Counted from the first letter of the stretch, positions 10,412 to 22,273 are shown. The stretch is DNA of 64,000 nt from Beta vulgaris subsp. vulgaris (GCF_026745355.1 NC_079205.1:44845558-44909557), one strand, 5' to 3'. Translations and numbers: made by a program. Notes: generated from the letters alone by a model not told the origin.

Positions 10412-11743
10412 TGGCGAGGCCTAAGTCGTATCGGCTAACGCGCAAATAAATCAATACTACCCTACACAAACGTAGTATAAGGAAGTAAGGTTCGAATCCA
10501 CGGAGAAGGTAAGTTTGGCTTGACTAGACGTGTGCTATGGTAACAATGGGGGGGTTTTTAGGAATGAAAATTTAAACAAACAAAACAGAAGCAAGGAAAA
10601 TCAAATAATAAACGAGATCTTGGCAATCAATCTTCACAACCAATTCAACCCTTGATCATTGAACAATTCAACACCTAAGTTACTTGAACGCCCTATTGTG
10701 AATCATAAGATTCAATCTCCCCTAACGTAGTGGTATGACTAAGCGAGCGCTCTATCTTACCCTTAATGGCAAAACAACCTAGTCCAAGCGTTCTAGATTC
10801 AATTAGCAATTAGATAACAACTAGGGAGATTTCAATAGGGTAATCTAGCATTCACACAAGCGGTCGAATGCGAAATTATATGATGATTCTTCTTATACTC
10901 AATCATCCACGAGCGTGCAATAATTGGGCATAAACTACAACCCTAGATAATCTCAAAGCAGACAATTATCTAGATAGTAGAGATTGCAATAAGCAAGAAG
11001 TTAATTGATCAAGTTAACTTAAGCACAAAAACAATCAAACATGAAGAACATGAAGAATCATCAACATTCAAGCAAATTAAAAGAAGAATTGAACTCACAA
11101 GTTGATTAAAATGGTTAATTCGATTGATACAACAAGATGGAAGATTAGCTCTCCATAATATAAAGGATTACAATATTTTCTTTGAGTTCTCTCTCAAAAC
11201 ATATGAAAAACGACACAAAACACAAAGGACGAAATGTTCCTTTAATCAGCAAAACAAGAGAAGACGAAAAGCCGAAATCCGCGTTGCAGGTCTCCGTGAC
11301 CGCGGAGGAAATCACCGCGACCGCAGAGGGGGTCCGCGACCGCGGTGAGGTCGCGGAGATGCTCACGGCAAAATCCTTTGATTTCCTTCGAAATTCGTCG
11401 CGACCGCGGTCATGTGCTCCGCGACCGCGGAGGCTGCCGGTACATCTTCCTCCATCTTCCTTGGATGCTTCCTCAATTGATTAACAAATTCTTCCCATTC
11501 TTGTTTCCTTGTCACTTAAATGCACTTTGTTGACTTATTCCACTTGTACACTTGACTTTGTGACTTGACATTTTCTTCAAAAGCACATTGTTACAATTTG
11601 ACCCTCTCATCAACACAAAAGAGAATAAAGAACTTAAATACCATATGATGATAAAGAGTAAAAAATCATACCAAAATATGTTCAAGACCACACAAAAATA
11701 ACCAAATAAGTACTGGAAAATGCCATATGAACATGGCATATCA
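10412..11743 (-). repeat. 5' LTR of the Athila-type element
   Basis: Aligns fully with 3554-4890. Differences include a few indels and changes of CG or CNG sites in the GC motif cluster (about 11293-11440), as expected from deamination of methylated cytosine. It is directly followed by the target duplication ATAGG at 11744. Confidence 0.95.
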
Positions 11744-12171
11744 ATAGGCAAGCAAAATCTTGATTGGGTGTGCACGAGAGACAGAAGGTTTTCTACTTTT
11801 TCTTCACAGATTCGCATGGGCAAGGAAAATGTGCTTGGGCGTGCGCCTCTTCGCTCGGGAAAGCAGAAATGTGAGTGGTCCCGCAAAAACATTATTCTTC
11901 AAAGATCATCATTTCTTCATTCCCAAAGAACTCAAACTCATCTACTCGCTTCCGGGAACCGCTATCCAGACCATCTACGAACCATCTTAACGTCTCTTAA
12001 CCACAAACGGCCACAAGAACATGAAAATCATAAAGTTGAGGCAAAAGTATCTCAAAATAATAAAATTGTTCAAAGCTACTCAAATCATGCAAATAAACCT
12101 AAGATGCATTAAAAACTACATGAAAATGAGACTTCAATCCTACTAATATGCAACTAAAAACCGACTTATCA

Positions 12172-13097
12172 CCATACGCAGCGAATAAGCTAACATTTTA
12201 GCTATTCCTGAATTATGCAACCTTCATACCTAAGTTCTTGGAGTATGCTAAATGATCAGTTAGTTGAACAATTGGTAATTTGTTTTCCATTTTACACTTT
12301 TACCGTTTCTACAATTTTTAACACTCACTTCAAGAACCAAACAACCAAAACCACCTACCCCATACTTGAAACCACTAAAATTCACCCACCCTTGCCTATT
12401 GCAAACTCGCACCCCCGCCCATTGAAGCCCACCTCGCTCCCCTCTCCCAGCCAAAAACCACCCCTTTCCCCTCACCCATGCCCCATAATCACCACCCCTT
12501 CCCCCCTCCTCCTGAAAACCACCAAACCAACCCACTCAAATTACACAACCTCCTCATCCACCTCCCACACTCCTTCACCTCCATAACCCACCCCAATCTC
12601 TCTATCATCTTCCAATCAGAACTTGTCACACTCTCTCTTTTCTCTTCCCACACTTTCAACCTCTAATGAGGTGGATCCACCGCCAACCACCATTGATGCA
12701 TGACTTATTCTTTCTCCCACCTCTGTTATGCGTTGTTGCAAGTTGTTGTATTGAGACTTTCGGAGGAGGGTGGTTCAAGTGGGGGTTATTTCGGGAAAAG
12801 AGGAGAGGCTTGGGGGTGGTTTCGGTCATGGCCGCAAAGTTGGGAAATGGTTTAAGTGGTGGTCGTGGTGGTTTCTAGCTGGGGGATGGTTGGGCAGGGG
12901 CTGTGGTGGCTTTGGTGGGTGAAGGGTGAGGAAGGAGGGATAAAAAAATAAAGTGAACCAATTATTAGTTGACATGTATCCCCTTTTACTTATTGGATAA
13001 GTCGCATTCGGGTTTTACCCATTCATAAGAATTTTTTTTGGTTAAAAGTTGCATTATTCGAGAATAATTAAAAGGTTAGCTTATTCGTTGCGAACGG
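12172..13097. mobile_element. Truncated TIR element with GC-richer core
   Basis: Inverted repeats lie at 12172-12222 and 13043-13097, sharing CGAATAAGCTAAC and GAATAATGCAAC/GAATTATGCAAC in register. The left repeat is cut by the end of the old Athila LTR, so no target duplication can be read. The core (about 12350-12930) is pyrimidine-rich then G-rich, with CCACC and GGTGG words, unlike the flanks. It might be a captured fragment, but I recognise no protein in it. Confidence 0.6.
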
Positions 13098-13496
13098 CCA
13101 AATGGTTGCATAACTAAAATCAAATAGTCCATTAAAGAATCTTAAGTTAATTAAAAGTACTTTTTGCCCCTCAAAAAAAAAAGTACGTTTCCTACAAACA
13201 CTCTTAAAAAGATATGTAACAAAAGTATTTATTTAAAAGAAAATCTGATTTAAAATCTATCACTAACTTCGTTTCTAAAATTAAGGAAACATACTTTAAA
13301 ACTATTTGAAAATATCTACCGACTAATATCTCTTCTAAAATACTAGTTATAACTTATGATTACTTATTAATTCCTTAGACACATTTCTAATGAACTAGAC
13401 TTTTAATGTGTTTCTAAATCGTGTTTGTTACTCTAAGTGCAAGCGGCAGTTCCCAAGTAGGGAACATCTCCCTGTTCCTTTATGACATTCATAACT
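13098..13496. other. AT-rich spacer
   Basis: I see no gene, element border or repeat here apart from short A runs. It is the left flank of the Tat element, which begins at 13497. Confidence 0.6.
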
Positions 13497-14061
13497 TGTT
13501 TATGCCGATTTTGTACCGAGTACTAAAAAGGTTAAGGTGCCAACAACTAGATCAATATATGAATTGCAATCAACATTATTAAAGAAATGAACGACGTAAA
13601 TTGAATAAAGCAATAAAAGGAACAGAAAATTGTTGACGCGGAAAACCCGAAAAGGGAAAAACCGCGGGTGATGCTCTTGATCACCAATCCACTAATATGA
13701 TGTCAGCGTCGTACAAATATCGAGCAAAGTAAAGAACTTTGTTTTTTGTTACAAGAGGGACTATAGTAGTAAAGAAGATGGTGAGTGTTCTGTTTTATAT
13801 GCTTAGGGAGAGAGAGATAGACAAACTAGCTACTTTTCTAGGTTTACATGATATATATATACTAAAGAGAATTTCTGCCAGCTGAACTTGAGAGTGGCCC
13901 CATTATTTCAGCGCCATGTCAGCACAAATCCCCCTTAAATCTCAACAACTTAACTGCCACGTTTTGAACTAGTCTTCCCCATTTTGGCGGCCCATCTTCA
14001 ACGCTCTCCTTTTTGAATCTTTTGCAATATAGCACCAAGTTGTGAAATTATGGACCCAACA
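13497..14061 (-). repeat. 3' LTR of Tat element B
   Basis: 565 bp aligning with 22294-22860. The polypurine tract lies just right of it (minus strand CAGGGGAAATT, 14062-14072). Confidence 0.93.
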
Positions 14062-14334
14062 ATTTCCCCTGATTGACGCGTGTCGCCCCAGAAATCACCA
14101 TTGGGAGAACCGTCAATTAACTTCCCTTGAAATACCCATTACCTTTCACCAACTTCCCACGCTACTCCTTTTTCAAAACCAGTCCCATCATTGTTTCGTC
14201 CTTTCAGTTCCTCCTTCCTCATTTCTCTCAAAAAACTCTCAACTTCCAAGAATCTCCAAGTCTCCGGCGTGTAGAAAGATTTCCGTCCTCCGTCAAACAG
14301 GTGATTTCTCTTCACCATCTTCAATTTTTCTTCC

Positions 14335-16175
14335 ATGGCTCCGAAAGAAACCCCGAAAATTAGAAAATCCAAAAGGAATTCAAAGACCATAGAAAGCTCA
14401 AACGAAGTTGTTATAATAGAATCAAAAATAATTGGGGGAAAGAGAGTAAGTAGCGAATTTTCTGAGGAAGATGTAGAAACTTTTCTAGAAAAATCAGGCT
14501 TACCCATTTCAATGAAAATCAAGATTCCCCAAATAGACGAGGGTCCTGACGACTGCCCTGAGGGATGGGTTGTGTTCTACGAATACCCCTTCAAGATTGG
14601 GTACAAATTCCCTCTCAACCCCCTGATGACGCAACTCTTTTCAATTATGCAAATTAGTCCTGGCCAACTCATGCCGTTAGTTTGGCGAGTGATTCATGTG
14701 ATCGACAAACTGACAGAACGCATGAACATGCCCTTCACCATAGAAGATCTCATTTACTTGTACGAAGTTAAAACAGTAGAAAACACTGGATACACCTTCT
14801 TTCTGAAACCCGGACATCGATCGTTGGTTAAGAACTCGGGGGCCAATGACAGGGGTTGGAAGAAGAAATATTTTTTTGTGGAAAAGAAAACTATGGGAAA
14901 AAACCTCAGCTTCCTACGCGACGGCTGGAATTCCGAAGGTAATTCTTTTTTCCTGTGTTGTATTTTTATAAACCGTATCATTGACGCCGTCTAATTTGTG
15001 ATGTTGTTGCAGAAGTGCTGCCTCTACCCGTCGAAGATTCCCTTCACTCAAAAACCAAGATCCACCAACTGCTGAAAAACTACTCAGATCAAGAACGGAC
15101 GTTCAAAAATAACTTCAAGCTACCGACGCCCGACGGAGAATCTCTGCCCCAGTCTACCGACGAACGCACCGTCACTACCACCGAACCTACCAACAATACA
15201 TCACCCTCTATGGCATCAGGTAGATCTACTTCCCGTTACTTCTTTTTCTAGCAGCGAACGCTTAGCATGACGCCATTTGTATATCCCAGAAAACACCATG
15301 TCCAACCGATCAAAAACACCGACCGTCATCTTGTCCAAGGTAGAAATGTTGGAAAGGGCCAAGAAGAGAAAATAATTTGCTGCCAGCAAAACCATGACAC
15401 CTCCTCCATCGATCTCGTCAAAGGCCGCCAAGACGGCAAACTCTACTGACGCCGCCAAGACTGCTAGGACACCACTTCAAGAGGGGGAAACATTCACCAT
15501 CAGGCTCCCCAAGAACTTTGGAGAAATCACTTCGTCAGCCATTTTCCCAGCAGCGGAAAGATTGGCCTTCCCTGCTCCTCAGCGCGTCTGGCCAGCCTCC
15601 CCTTGACTACTGTCGCCAACGAGGGGCTTGCACTGCAAATACATGTAAGTAATCTGATAGGTATTGTGTTTCATTAATGTTTCGAAGAACATACCTAACA
15701 ATGACGTCCGTTTTTACAGGCCGTCCAGAACGCCCTAGCAGTGCGCTCTGCTGCTCTTTCTCTTGAAAAGGAGTGTAAGACGTTAAAGGAGAAGGTAGAG
15801 AAGTCTGTGTTAGCACTGACGGACGCAGAAAAGAAGGCCTCTGACCTTTCTGCTGAGTTGGACCGGGAGAAGAAACGGAATGCTGATCTAATGGCTGATA
15901 TGACTGCGCTGACGGAGGAGACCAACGCCACGGTGGCAAGCCTCCGGGAAGAATTAGTTGACGCTGCCAGTCGCTACACTTGGAGGACCAAGGCTAGATT
16001 GATGAAGCAATTCATGGACGGCAAGACGGCATCTTGGACGCCGGAAGCAGACGTCAGGCAATTCCTGGAGGTTTTTGGAACTCCAGAAAATCTGCTTCCT
16101 GAGGACGCTGCTGCTTCTGACACCATGGCGACGGTTGAATCTGACGCCAATGCTGAGCCAACCGACGTCGTCTGA
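14335..16175 (+). pseudogene. Antisense gene of Tat element B (PF04195-like)
   Basis: It runs opposite to the retroelement, between integrase and the 3' LTR. Four exons join in phase: 14335-14938, 15013-15219, 15290-15644 and 15720-16175. Each intron has GT...AG ends and is about 70-75 nt. Exon 1 holds the pattern FPLNPL, QLMPLVWR that resembles the 'putative gypsy type transposon' family (Pfam PF04195). Exon 4 is a Lys/Glu-rich coiled coil (LEKECKTLKEKVEKS). A TAA at 15373-15375 and a 1-nt frameshift near 15605 break exon 3. Upstream, 14100-14334 is pyrimidine-rich like a plant 5' UTR. Function is unknown; extra genes of this kind are a known oddity of Tat elements. Confidence 0.75.
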
Positions 16176-16841
16176 CCTTCTTCCGGATTTCTGCGAGGTG
16201 CTGCGTCACCTGTATCAAGGAGATAGCCTATGTAATAGCTTAGTTAAGGGTGCTGTGACACCGTAACCTTGAAACTTATGATGTATTTTGCTGCAACATC
16301 TTAACTTCTTGCTTTGTGTGTTTTGTTTTTTCTTTAACAATGTCATATTTGCTTTTATAACAATGTCGTGTTTGTGTTCAAGAATTACGTTTCGCCATGG
16401 TGTGTTTGTTTGCAATGAATGTCACTTATGTTCAATATATGAACTCAAGTATGTATGTATGTGCAATGTTGTAAGGTACCTTGTTAATGTAAACCAAGTG
16501 ATGTTATCGTTGCGACGAAGGGTTAATTGCCACTTCCAATGAAACACACTGGTCTTGCTGATGTCGCAGATGTAAAGGTTGTACAGATTTGCCTGACGCG
16601 GAAGAGCGTCCATCTATTCATGTGGGTGTTGCCCCTGTGTTGTTAGCTAACGACAGCGACGCCAGACGTCCTGTCCCTTTTATTTGTATAACGGATGGAC
16701 CTATAATGCTGTTAATAAACCTTATACATGGATGTTAGCAAAGAACACGAAATAATCTCAGCAACAAAATGAGATAAGAGCACGACAAGTTTAAGTAAGG
16801 CGTTACCTATTCTAACTATTTATTACATGCTGACTTGTCAA
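16176..16841. other. Spacer between antisense gene and integrase
   Basis: This is where the 3' ends of the two convergent transcription units meet. I see no coding region. AT-rich words such as AATAAAC (16714) could serve as poly(A) signals, but nothing decisive is visible. Confidence 0.5.
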
Positions 16842-18107
16842 TCAAAAATGATAATGTTTAAGGTGGACGGCACTCCAACTTCTTGGTATGGGCTTGCCAT
16901 CCTTGGTGCATATACGATAGGCGCCATTGCCTACTACTTTCTGAATTTTGTATGGGCCTTCCCATGCCGGTGCCAATTTTCCCGCATTGAGCTCTTTAGT
17001 ATTTTGAAAGACTTCCCTCAAAACCCAATTTCCGACGCTAAACGTTTTGGCCTTGACATTTTTATTAAAGCTTCTAGCCACTATCTGTTGTTGTTACGCC
17101 ATTCGAACAAGGGCTGCTTCTCTTAACTCTTCACTCGTCACGATGTCATGGCTTAACTCTTCGTCATTCCTGTATGGCGTCAACAACCCATAACGCGACG
17201 TCGGGACGCGCACCTCGGGAGGGAGGACAGCTTCACACCCATAAACTAAGGAGAAAGGGGTTTGCCCCGTCGCCGTCCTTGGAGTAGTTCTGTTTGCCCA
17301 AAGAATTGACGGTAGCTCTTCCGCCCACTTACCTTTGGCTGCTTTGAGACGTCTCTTGATGACTTTGAGGATCGACTTGTTACTAGACTCGGCCTGACCG
17401 TTGGTCTGCGGATATCTGGGCGTCGCGGTGCTGAGTTGTATGTTCCACTTAGCCAAGAAATTCCTTGTGGGTGTGCTTATGAATTGAGAATCGTTGTCAG
17501 AAATGATTTCAGAGGGGACGCCGAACCTGCATATGATGTTACGCCGTATAAAAGTAATAACCTCTTTATCGCGTACCTGGGTGAAGGAGTCAGCCTCAAT
17601 CCATTTGGAGAAATAATCTGTTAAAACTAACATGAACACTTTTTGCCCCGGTGCTTGGGGGAGTTTTCCGACAATGTCCATCCCCCACCTCATGAAGGGC
17701 CAAGGGGTGATGGTAGGGTGTAGCCTTTCTGCAGGTTTGTGTGACATGGCAGCATATCGCTGGCAGGCGTCGCATTTCTTAGCGTATTCGACGGCATCCT
17801 GACGTAACGTCGGCCAATAATATCCCATACGTAAAGTTCTGTTCGACAGGCTGCGTCCTCCTGAATGATTGCCGCAACATCCATCGTGCATCTCTTGTAA
17901 TACTTGTTGGCATTCATCGCCGTCGAGGCATCGCAGGTATGGTCCTGCAATGGACTTCCGAAAAAGTATACCGTCAAGTAAAACATACATTGAGGCCCTG
18001 AAACGTACCTTTCTGGCTTGTAGCCTATCTTCGGGGAGGGTACCGTCTTTAAGGTACTGAATGAATGGGGTCTGCCAGCTTGTTGACGCAGTCGCGGCAT
18101 TACTCAC
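16842..18107 (-). pseudogene. Tat integrase
   Basis: Integrase inserts the cDNA into the chromosome. The main frame (18107-17094) carries the zinc domain, H...H then CDAC with Q ([15 protein letters not shown]). The catalytic core follows: D in MDIVGKLP, D in SDNDSQF and E in NGQAESSNKS (the D,D-35-E triad). The next frame (17081-16842) holds the C-terminal part with VLREVFQN and WEGPYKI, found after many plant gypsy integrases. A stop and frame change near 17090 separate them. No chromodomain is seen, as expected for non-chromovirus gypsy elements. Confidence 0.9.
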
Positions 18108-18221
18108 GTCGATGTCGTTGACGTCCGTCGCAATGTGGTTGACATCATCAGCTGTGGCCGCTTTTATGGACCGCTGGTGACGACAGATGCACTATAGGTA
18201 TGCTTTTGAACCCTGACTTCC

Positions 18222-19337
18222 TCATGGCTGATCCAATGTTTGCCAATGCATCTTCTTGCGTTTTTTGGTCCTTGGGAATCTGAAAAATTCAAACCTTGCA
18301 AAAGATTTTACCTTTGATTGGACGCCGTCCAAATACGCCGTCATTTTGGAGTCTTTGGCGGCAAATTCCCCTTTTATCTGGCTGACGATGAGCAACGAAT
18401 CATTGTATGCTTCTACTTCAGTAGCTTTTAGGTCTTTAGCCAACGTTAATCCTGCTAACAGTGCCTCGTACTCTGCCTCGTTGTTGGTGGCTTTGAAGTC
18501 GCAACTGATAGCTCGGGCTATGATGTCCCCTTGTGGCGACTTTAGCAATACGCCTAAACCGGCGCCCCGAAAGTTGGAAGACCCGTCTACATGTAAGATC
18601 CATTTACTGTTAGTTGTATTAACTTCAAGCATACCTACCTCTGCCTGCGCTATCGCCTCTAATGTAGGGCTAAAGTCAGCCACAAAATCCGCTAATGCTT
18701 GGGACTTTATCGCTGTTCGAGGTTGATAAGTGATGTCGTAGCTGCTTAACGTTATTGCCCACTTGCTCATTCTTCCTGTCAGTTTTGGATGTCTTAAAAT
18801 AGACTTGACGGGATAGTTAGTTTTAACACAGATAGAATGTGCTTCAAAATAATGTTTTAATTTTTTGGACGCCGTCACTATCGCTAGGACGAGCTTTTCT
18901 AGAGAAGAATACCTGGTTTCGGCGTCGACCAATGACTTACTTACATAGTACACTGGCAATTGTCCATCTTGCCCTTCTCTGGCCAGGACGGCACTTACCG
19001 ATGATTCGCTGACGGCGACATATAGCTGTAATGGCTCGTCGGCTATTGGCTTCAACAGCAACGGTGGCGTCATGAGGTACTGTTTGAGATCTTGGAGGGC
19101 CTGTTCATGCTCTGGCGTCCAGTTAAATCCTTTATTTTTCTTTAGGACGTCATTGAACAATCGACATTTGTCCGAAGACTTTGAGATGAAGCGATTCAAC
19201 GCAGCGACACGTCCTGTTAACTTCTGTACTTCCTTTACATTTCGCGGCGATTGGATGTTGAGGATAGCCTTGATTTGATCTGGGCTGGCCTCGATGCCCC
19301 GCTTCGTGACAATGTACCCTTTCCTGCAGACATCCAA
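18222..19337 (-). pseudogene. Tat dual RNase H region
   Basis: It begins with the RT thumb/connection (KEVQKLTGRVAALNRFIS). A first RNase H-like domain (LYVAVSESSVSAVL, then YSSLEKLVLAI) follows, then a second, archaeal/plant-type RNase H (WILHVDGSS, GDIIARAI, NNEAEYEALLAGL) with its catalytic D and E in place. Two RNase H domains in tandem are the hallmark of Tat elements. They remove RNA from the RNA:DNA hybrid during reverse transcription. It is out of frame with the preceding RT through a lesion near 19340 and frameshifts again near 18260 before integrase. Confidence 0.88.
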
Positions 19338-20116
19338 AAGTACGATTATGTTTCATGCCATACCTTCGAATGACGTCGAATGATTGCTGTAGTGGACACA
19401 TGGTCATGTGAATTTTTGATTTGACCAGCATGTCGTCTATGTAGACCTCCATGGTGTCCCCTAGCTGGTCTTTGAACATGGCGTTGACCAGACGTTGATA
19501 GGTTGCGCCAGCATTCTTTAGTCCGAACGGCATAACCTTGTAACAATAAATGCCACGATCGGTGATGAATGACGTCTTTTCTTGATCTTCAGGATGCATG
19601 AGTATTTGATTGTATCCTGAGAAGGCGTCCGTGAACGACAACAACTCATGTCCGGTTGTGGCGTCTACAAGAGCATCGATGTGCGGCAAGGGGAACGAGT
19701 CCTTAGGACATGCTTTGTTGAGATCGGTAAAGTCTATGCAGACTCTCCACTTCCCATTTTTCTTACCAATCAGGATATTTTACCTCCCTTACCTTGCCGG
19801 TGTCAATCAGCTTTTGGAATTCGTCGTTGATGATTTGATTTCGCTTGGGAGCGAATTTACGTCTCTTCTGTTTGACTGGCTTATGGTTGGGGTCAACGTT
19901 GAGTCTGTGTGTGATCACGTCGGGATCTATCCCTGTGACGTCCTCATGGGACCATGCAAAACAGTCAGCGTTAGCTTTTAAAAAATCTATTACCTGTTGA
20001 CGGACGTCGGGAGATAACGCAGCTCCTATTTTGACGGTCTGATCTGGGTTACTGGAGTCTAAGATGACCTCATCCACTTGTTGCTCGTCAAAGTCTTGTT
20101 CTCCCAACGTCTGCAT
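19150..20116 (-). pseudogene. Tat reverse transcriptase
   Basis: The N-terminal part (20116-19763) covers the linker with GIDPDVITHRLNV and KRRKFAP. It stops after KYPDW, where about 18 nt normally coding for a motif like LANVVVV are missing and a TAA is created. The main part (19689-19150) has LPHIDALVDATTGH, LSFTDAFSGYNQI, MPFGLKNAGATYQ and the catalytic YIDD. RT copies element RNA into DNA. The 20116 frame is the same as that of gag-protease, separated only by a TAG at about 20126, so the original was one Gag-Pol frame. This copy is inactive. Confidence 0.88.
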
Positions 20117-20125
20117 CTGTAATTG

Positions 20126-22189
20126 CTATGCTTCTGCTTTCCTGGGTTTGAGAGACGTCTTGTAACATTCTCTGACGATCCGTCTGTCCCCTTTGATCTC
20201 TTGCACTCCCCATTTTGTGGGGAACTTTAAAGATTGATGGAACGATGAGGGGACAGCCGTCATGCTATGGATCCATGGCCTGCCTAAAATCACATTATAA
20301 GGGGAACGGCAGTCAATGACATAAAATTTAGTTGGCATATTAACTCCCTTGGCGAAGGTTGGCAGAGTCACCTCTCCCATAGTATGCTTGGACTCCCCAC
20401 TGAATCCTATTAGGACAGTAGACTTTCGGACAACGTCACGCTCATCGATTCCCATGTCCTCTAGAGCGCCTCTCATTAAGATGTTTGCTAAACTGCCATT
20501 GTCCACTAACACACGTTTAAGTAAGCAAATACTGACAGTTAGAGATATTACCAGACCATCGTGATGTATGTCCCTGTCGTCGCCGAGATCGGCGTCATCA
20601 AAAGTGATTGGCATAGCCTCCAACTCAGCGTCACGGGGGTGATGGAGTTCCTTTGGGACGGCGTCCTGATTTGGGCCATCTCGTGCATGTCGTTTGGCTG
20701 CAGAGTATGTTATTCCACAAATATCTGAACCACCGCTAATAACATTAATTACCTTGACATGGGGTGGTGATGACGGCGGCTGACGTCGGTCGTCATTTTT
20801 TGACACCGTCTGCTTCCCTTTCTCCGTCAACAGGTCCTTAAGATATCCTTGCTTCAGCAGGTGGGACACCTCCCGCCTCAAGGCGACGCATTCGTCAGTA
20901 TGATGTCCATGGTCTCCATGAAACTCGCACCATTTAGATTTGTCGCGATGGGTCGTCTGTTTTTCGTTCCTGAAATGCCATTTAACAGCAGAACCTAAAG
21001 AATATAAAGTATTAATGATACCTCCCATGGTGACGTTGAAACCATATTCGCTTAGCTTGGGGGGGAGGCCAGGATCATTTTTCCAGTCGCTGGCCGACCC
21101 GACATGACGGACGCTATGGACCTGCTGCGGGGGCTCGTAAGGCTTTTGACGCCATGACGCTTGCTTGTTGGACGCTGCTTTCCAGCTGTCAACATTAGCA
21201 TAAGCCTTTCTGGACTGCATGTCCTCCTCCAGCCTGATTTGGGCCAAGGCCTTGGCTTGGGCATCTTCGAATGTCGGACAGGGATATTTTGTCAGCTCCT
21301 TGTAGAGGTCGGACTCCTCATCTAGGCCACGCCTGAAAGCTTCGATAGCCGTCCGGGCGTCGCAATTTGGAATAGACACCTTTTCCCTGTTAAACTTGTT
21401 CACCAATTCTTTGAGAGACTCGTCAGATTTTTGCACAATCCTGTGCAAATCGCTAGCTTGCTTTTCCATTTTGCGGCTGCTAGCAAATTGCATATTAAAA
21501 GTATTGACTAATTGAGCAAAAGAAGAAATAATCCCGTTATCGAGATTATTGAACCACTGTAGTGCTGGACCGGTCGACGTCGATCCAAAGCCCTTGCACA
21601 TGCATGCTTCTCGCATATTTTTCGGGATCGAGATGGTGATCATCCTTTGCTTGTATTGTGCGACATGATCATTGGGATCGGTGGTGCCATCATACAGCTT
21701 CATGGATGGGACGGAGAATCGCTTGGGCACCTCAATCAATGCAATAGGATCTGCAAAAGGGGAATCAGCATAACTGTTAGGAGTAGCTTTTTCCATGGGT
21801 CGGGGGATGTCAGGGATACGAGCGATCATGTCTTCTAATTGCTGAAGACGCTGCTGGATAGGATCATCAAGACGGCCTTCGACGGGCCCCTTTGGAGGAC
21901 CAGTGCCGTTATTTTCGCCGCCGTCGGCGTCTTCCTTTTCCGAATCATCAACATCTTCAGGATCAGCACGATTCACCGGAGTCTCGAACACATCGCCGTC
22001 CAGATCTTGCATCCTGGGGACGCCACAGATATTGCGAGGCTTAGACCCCTTTGAAGTCTTCTTGGCGGACCTGAGGCTCTGGATCTCCATGCACGACGCG
22101 GCATAGCTCTCCTTCAACGTCGCCATCTCCGCTTTGACGCGATTGAGCTCGTCAATAACTTCCTGGGTGGTGACCCATTGTCACGCCAT
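20126..22189 (-). pseudogene. Tat Gag-protease
   Basis: An ORF of 666 codons from ATG 22126. A likelier original start is ATG at 22189, in frame, but codon 3 there is TGA (22181-22183), so that lesion removes the native N terminus. The order is as follows. The Gag core has PNDHVAQYKQRM, WFNNL and FAQLVNTFNMQF. A Cys/His knob follows, CEFHGDHGHHTDEC. Then comes the protease, VDNGSLANILM, with the second block ILGRPWIH. The catalytic triplet reads D-N-G where D-S/T/G-G is usual. The protein would assemble particles and process itself. It ends at TAG 20126, in frame with RT. Confidence 0.88.
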
Positions 22190-22273
22190 TGAAAACACGA
22201 AAAGATGGAAGAATATGGAGAAATAAAACGAAAAGATGTGATTGCCAATAGATGCATAAAGATCTTGTTGTGG

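Larger units (their letters stand above)
3554..11743 (-). mobile_element. Non-autonomous Athila-type Ty3/gypsy element
   Basis: A complete 8.2-kb element on the minus strand. It has near-identical LTRs (10412-11743 as 5' LTR, 3554-4890 as 3' LTR) and a perfect 5-bp target duplication ATAGG (3549-3553 and 11744-11748). A tRNA-Asp primer site adjoins the 5' LTR and a polypurine tract adjoins the 3' LTR. Inside are gag, an aspartic protease with the Athila-type DLGAS site and a decayed ORF where Athila elements carry their extra gene. Reverse transcriptase, RNase H and integrase are absent, so it would need enzymes from a full-length relative. The LTR similarity points to recent movement. Confidence 0.93.
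2417..12171 (-). mobile_element. Old Athila-like LTR, split by a younger element
   Basis: The LTR begins TGATA (2417) and ends with the matching TATCA (12171), on the far side of the Athila-type element inserted at 3554-11743. Removing the insertion and one ATAGG copy leaves an LTR of about 1.56 kb (2417-3553 joined to 11749-12171). The sequence around the joint, including the two similar words GGGCAAGCAGAAA and GGCAAGCAAAATC, is non-coding. No target duplication is seen because the left side is truncated. Confidence 0.6.

Noticed and set aside
11720..12112. 130-codon plus-strand ORF
   Set aside because: Lies across an LTR border and inside the old LTR; chance reading.
12215..12666. Proline/threonine-rich ORFs in the TIR element core
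   Set aside because: Pyrimidine-rich composition gives open frames on several strands; no recognisable protein.
18256..18726. 156-codon plus-strand ORF
   Set aside because: Shadow of the RNase H coding strand.
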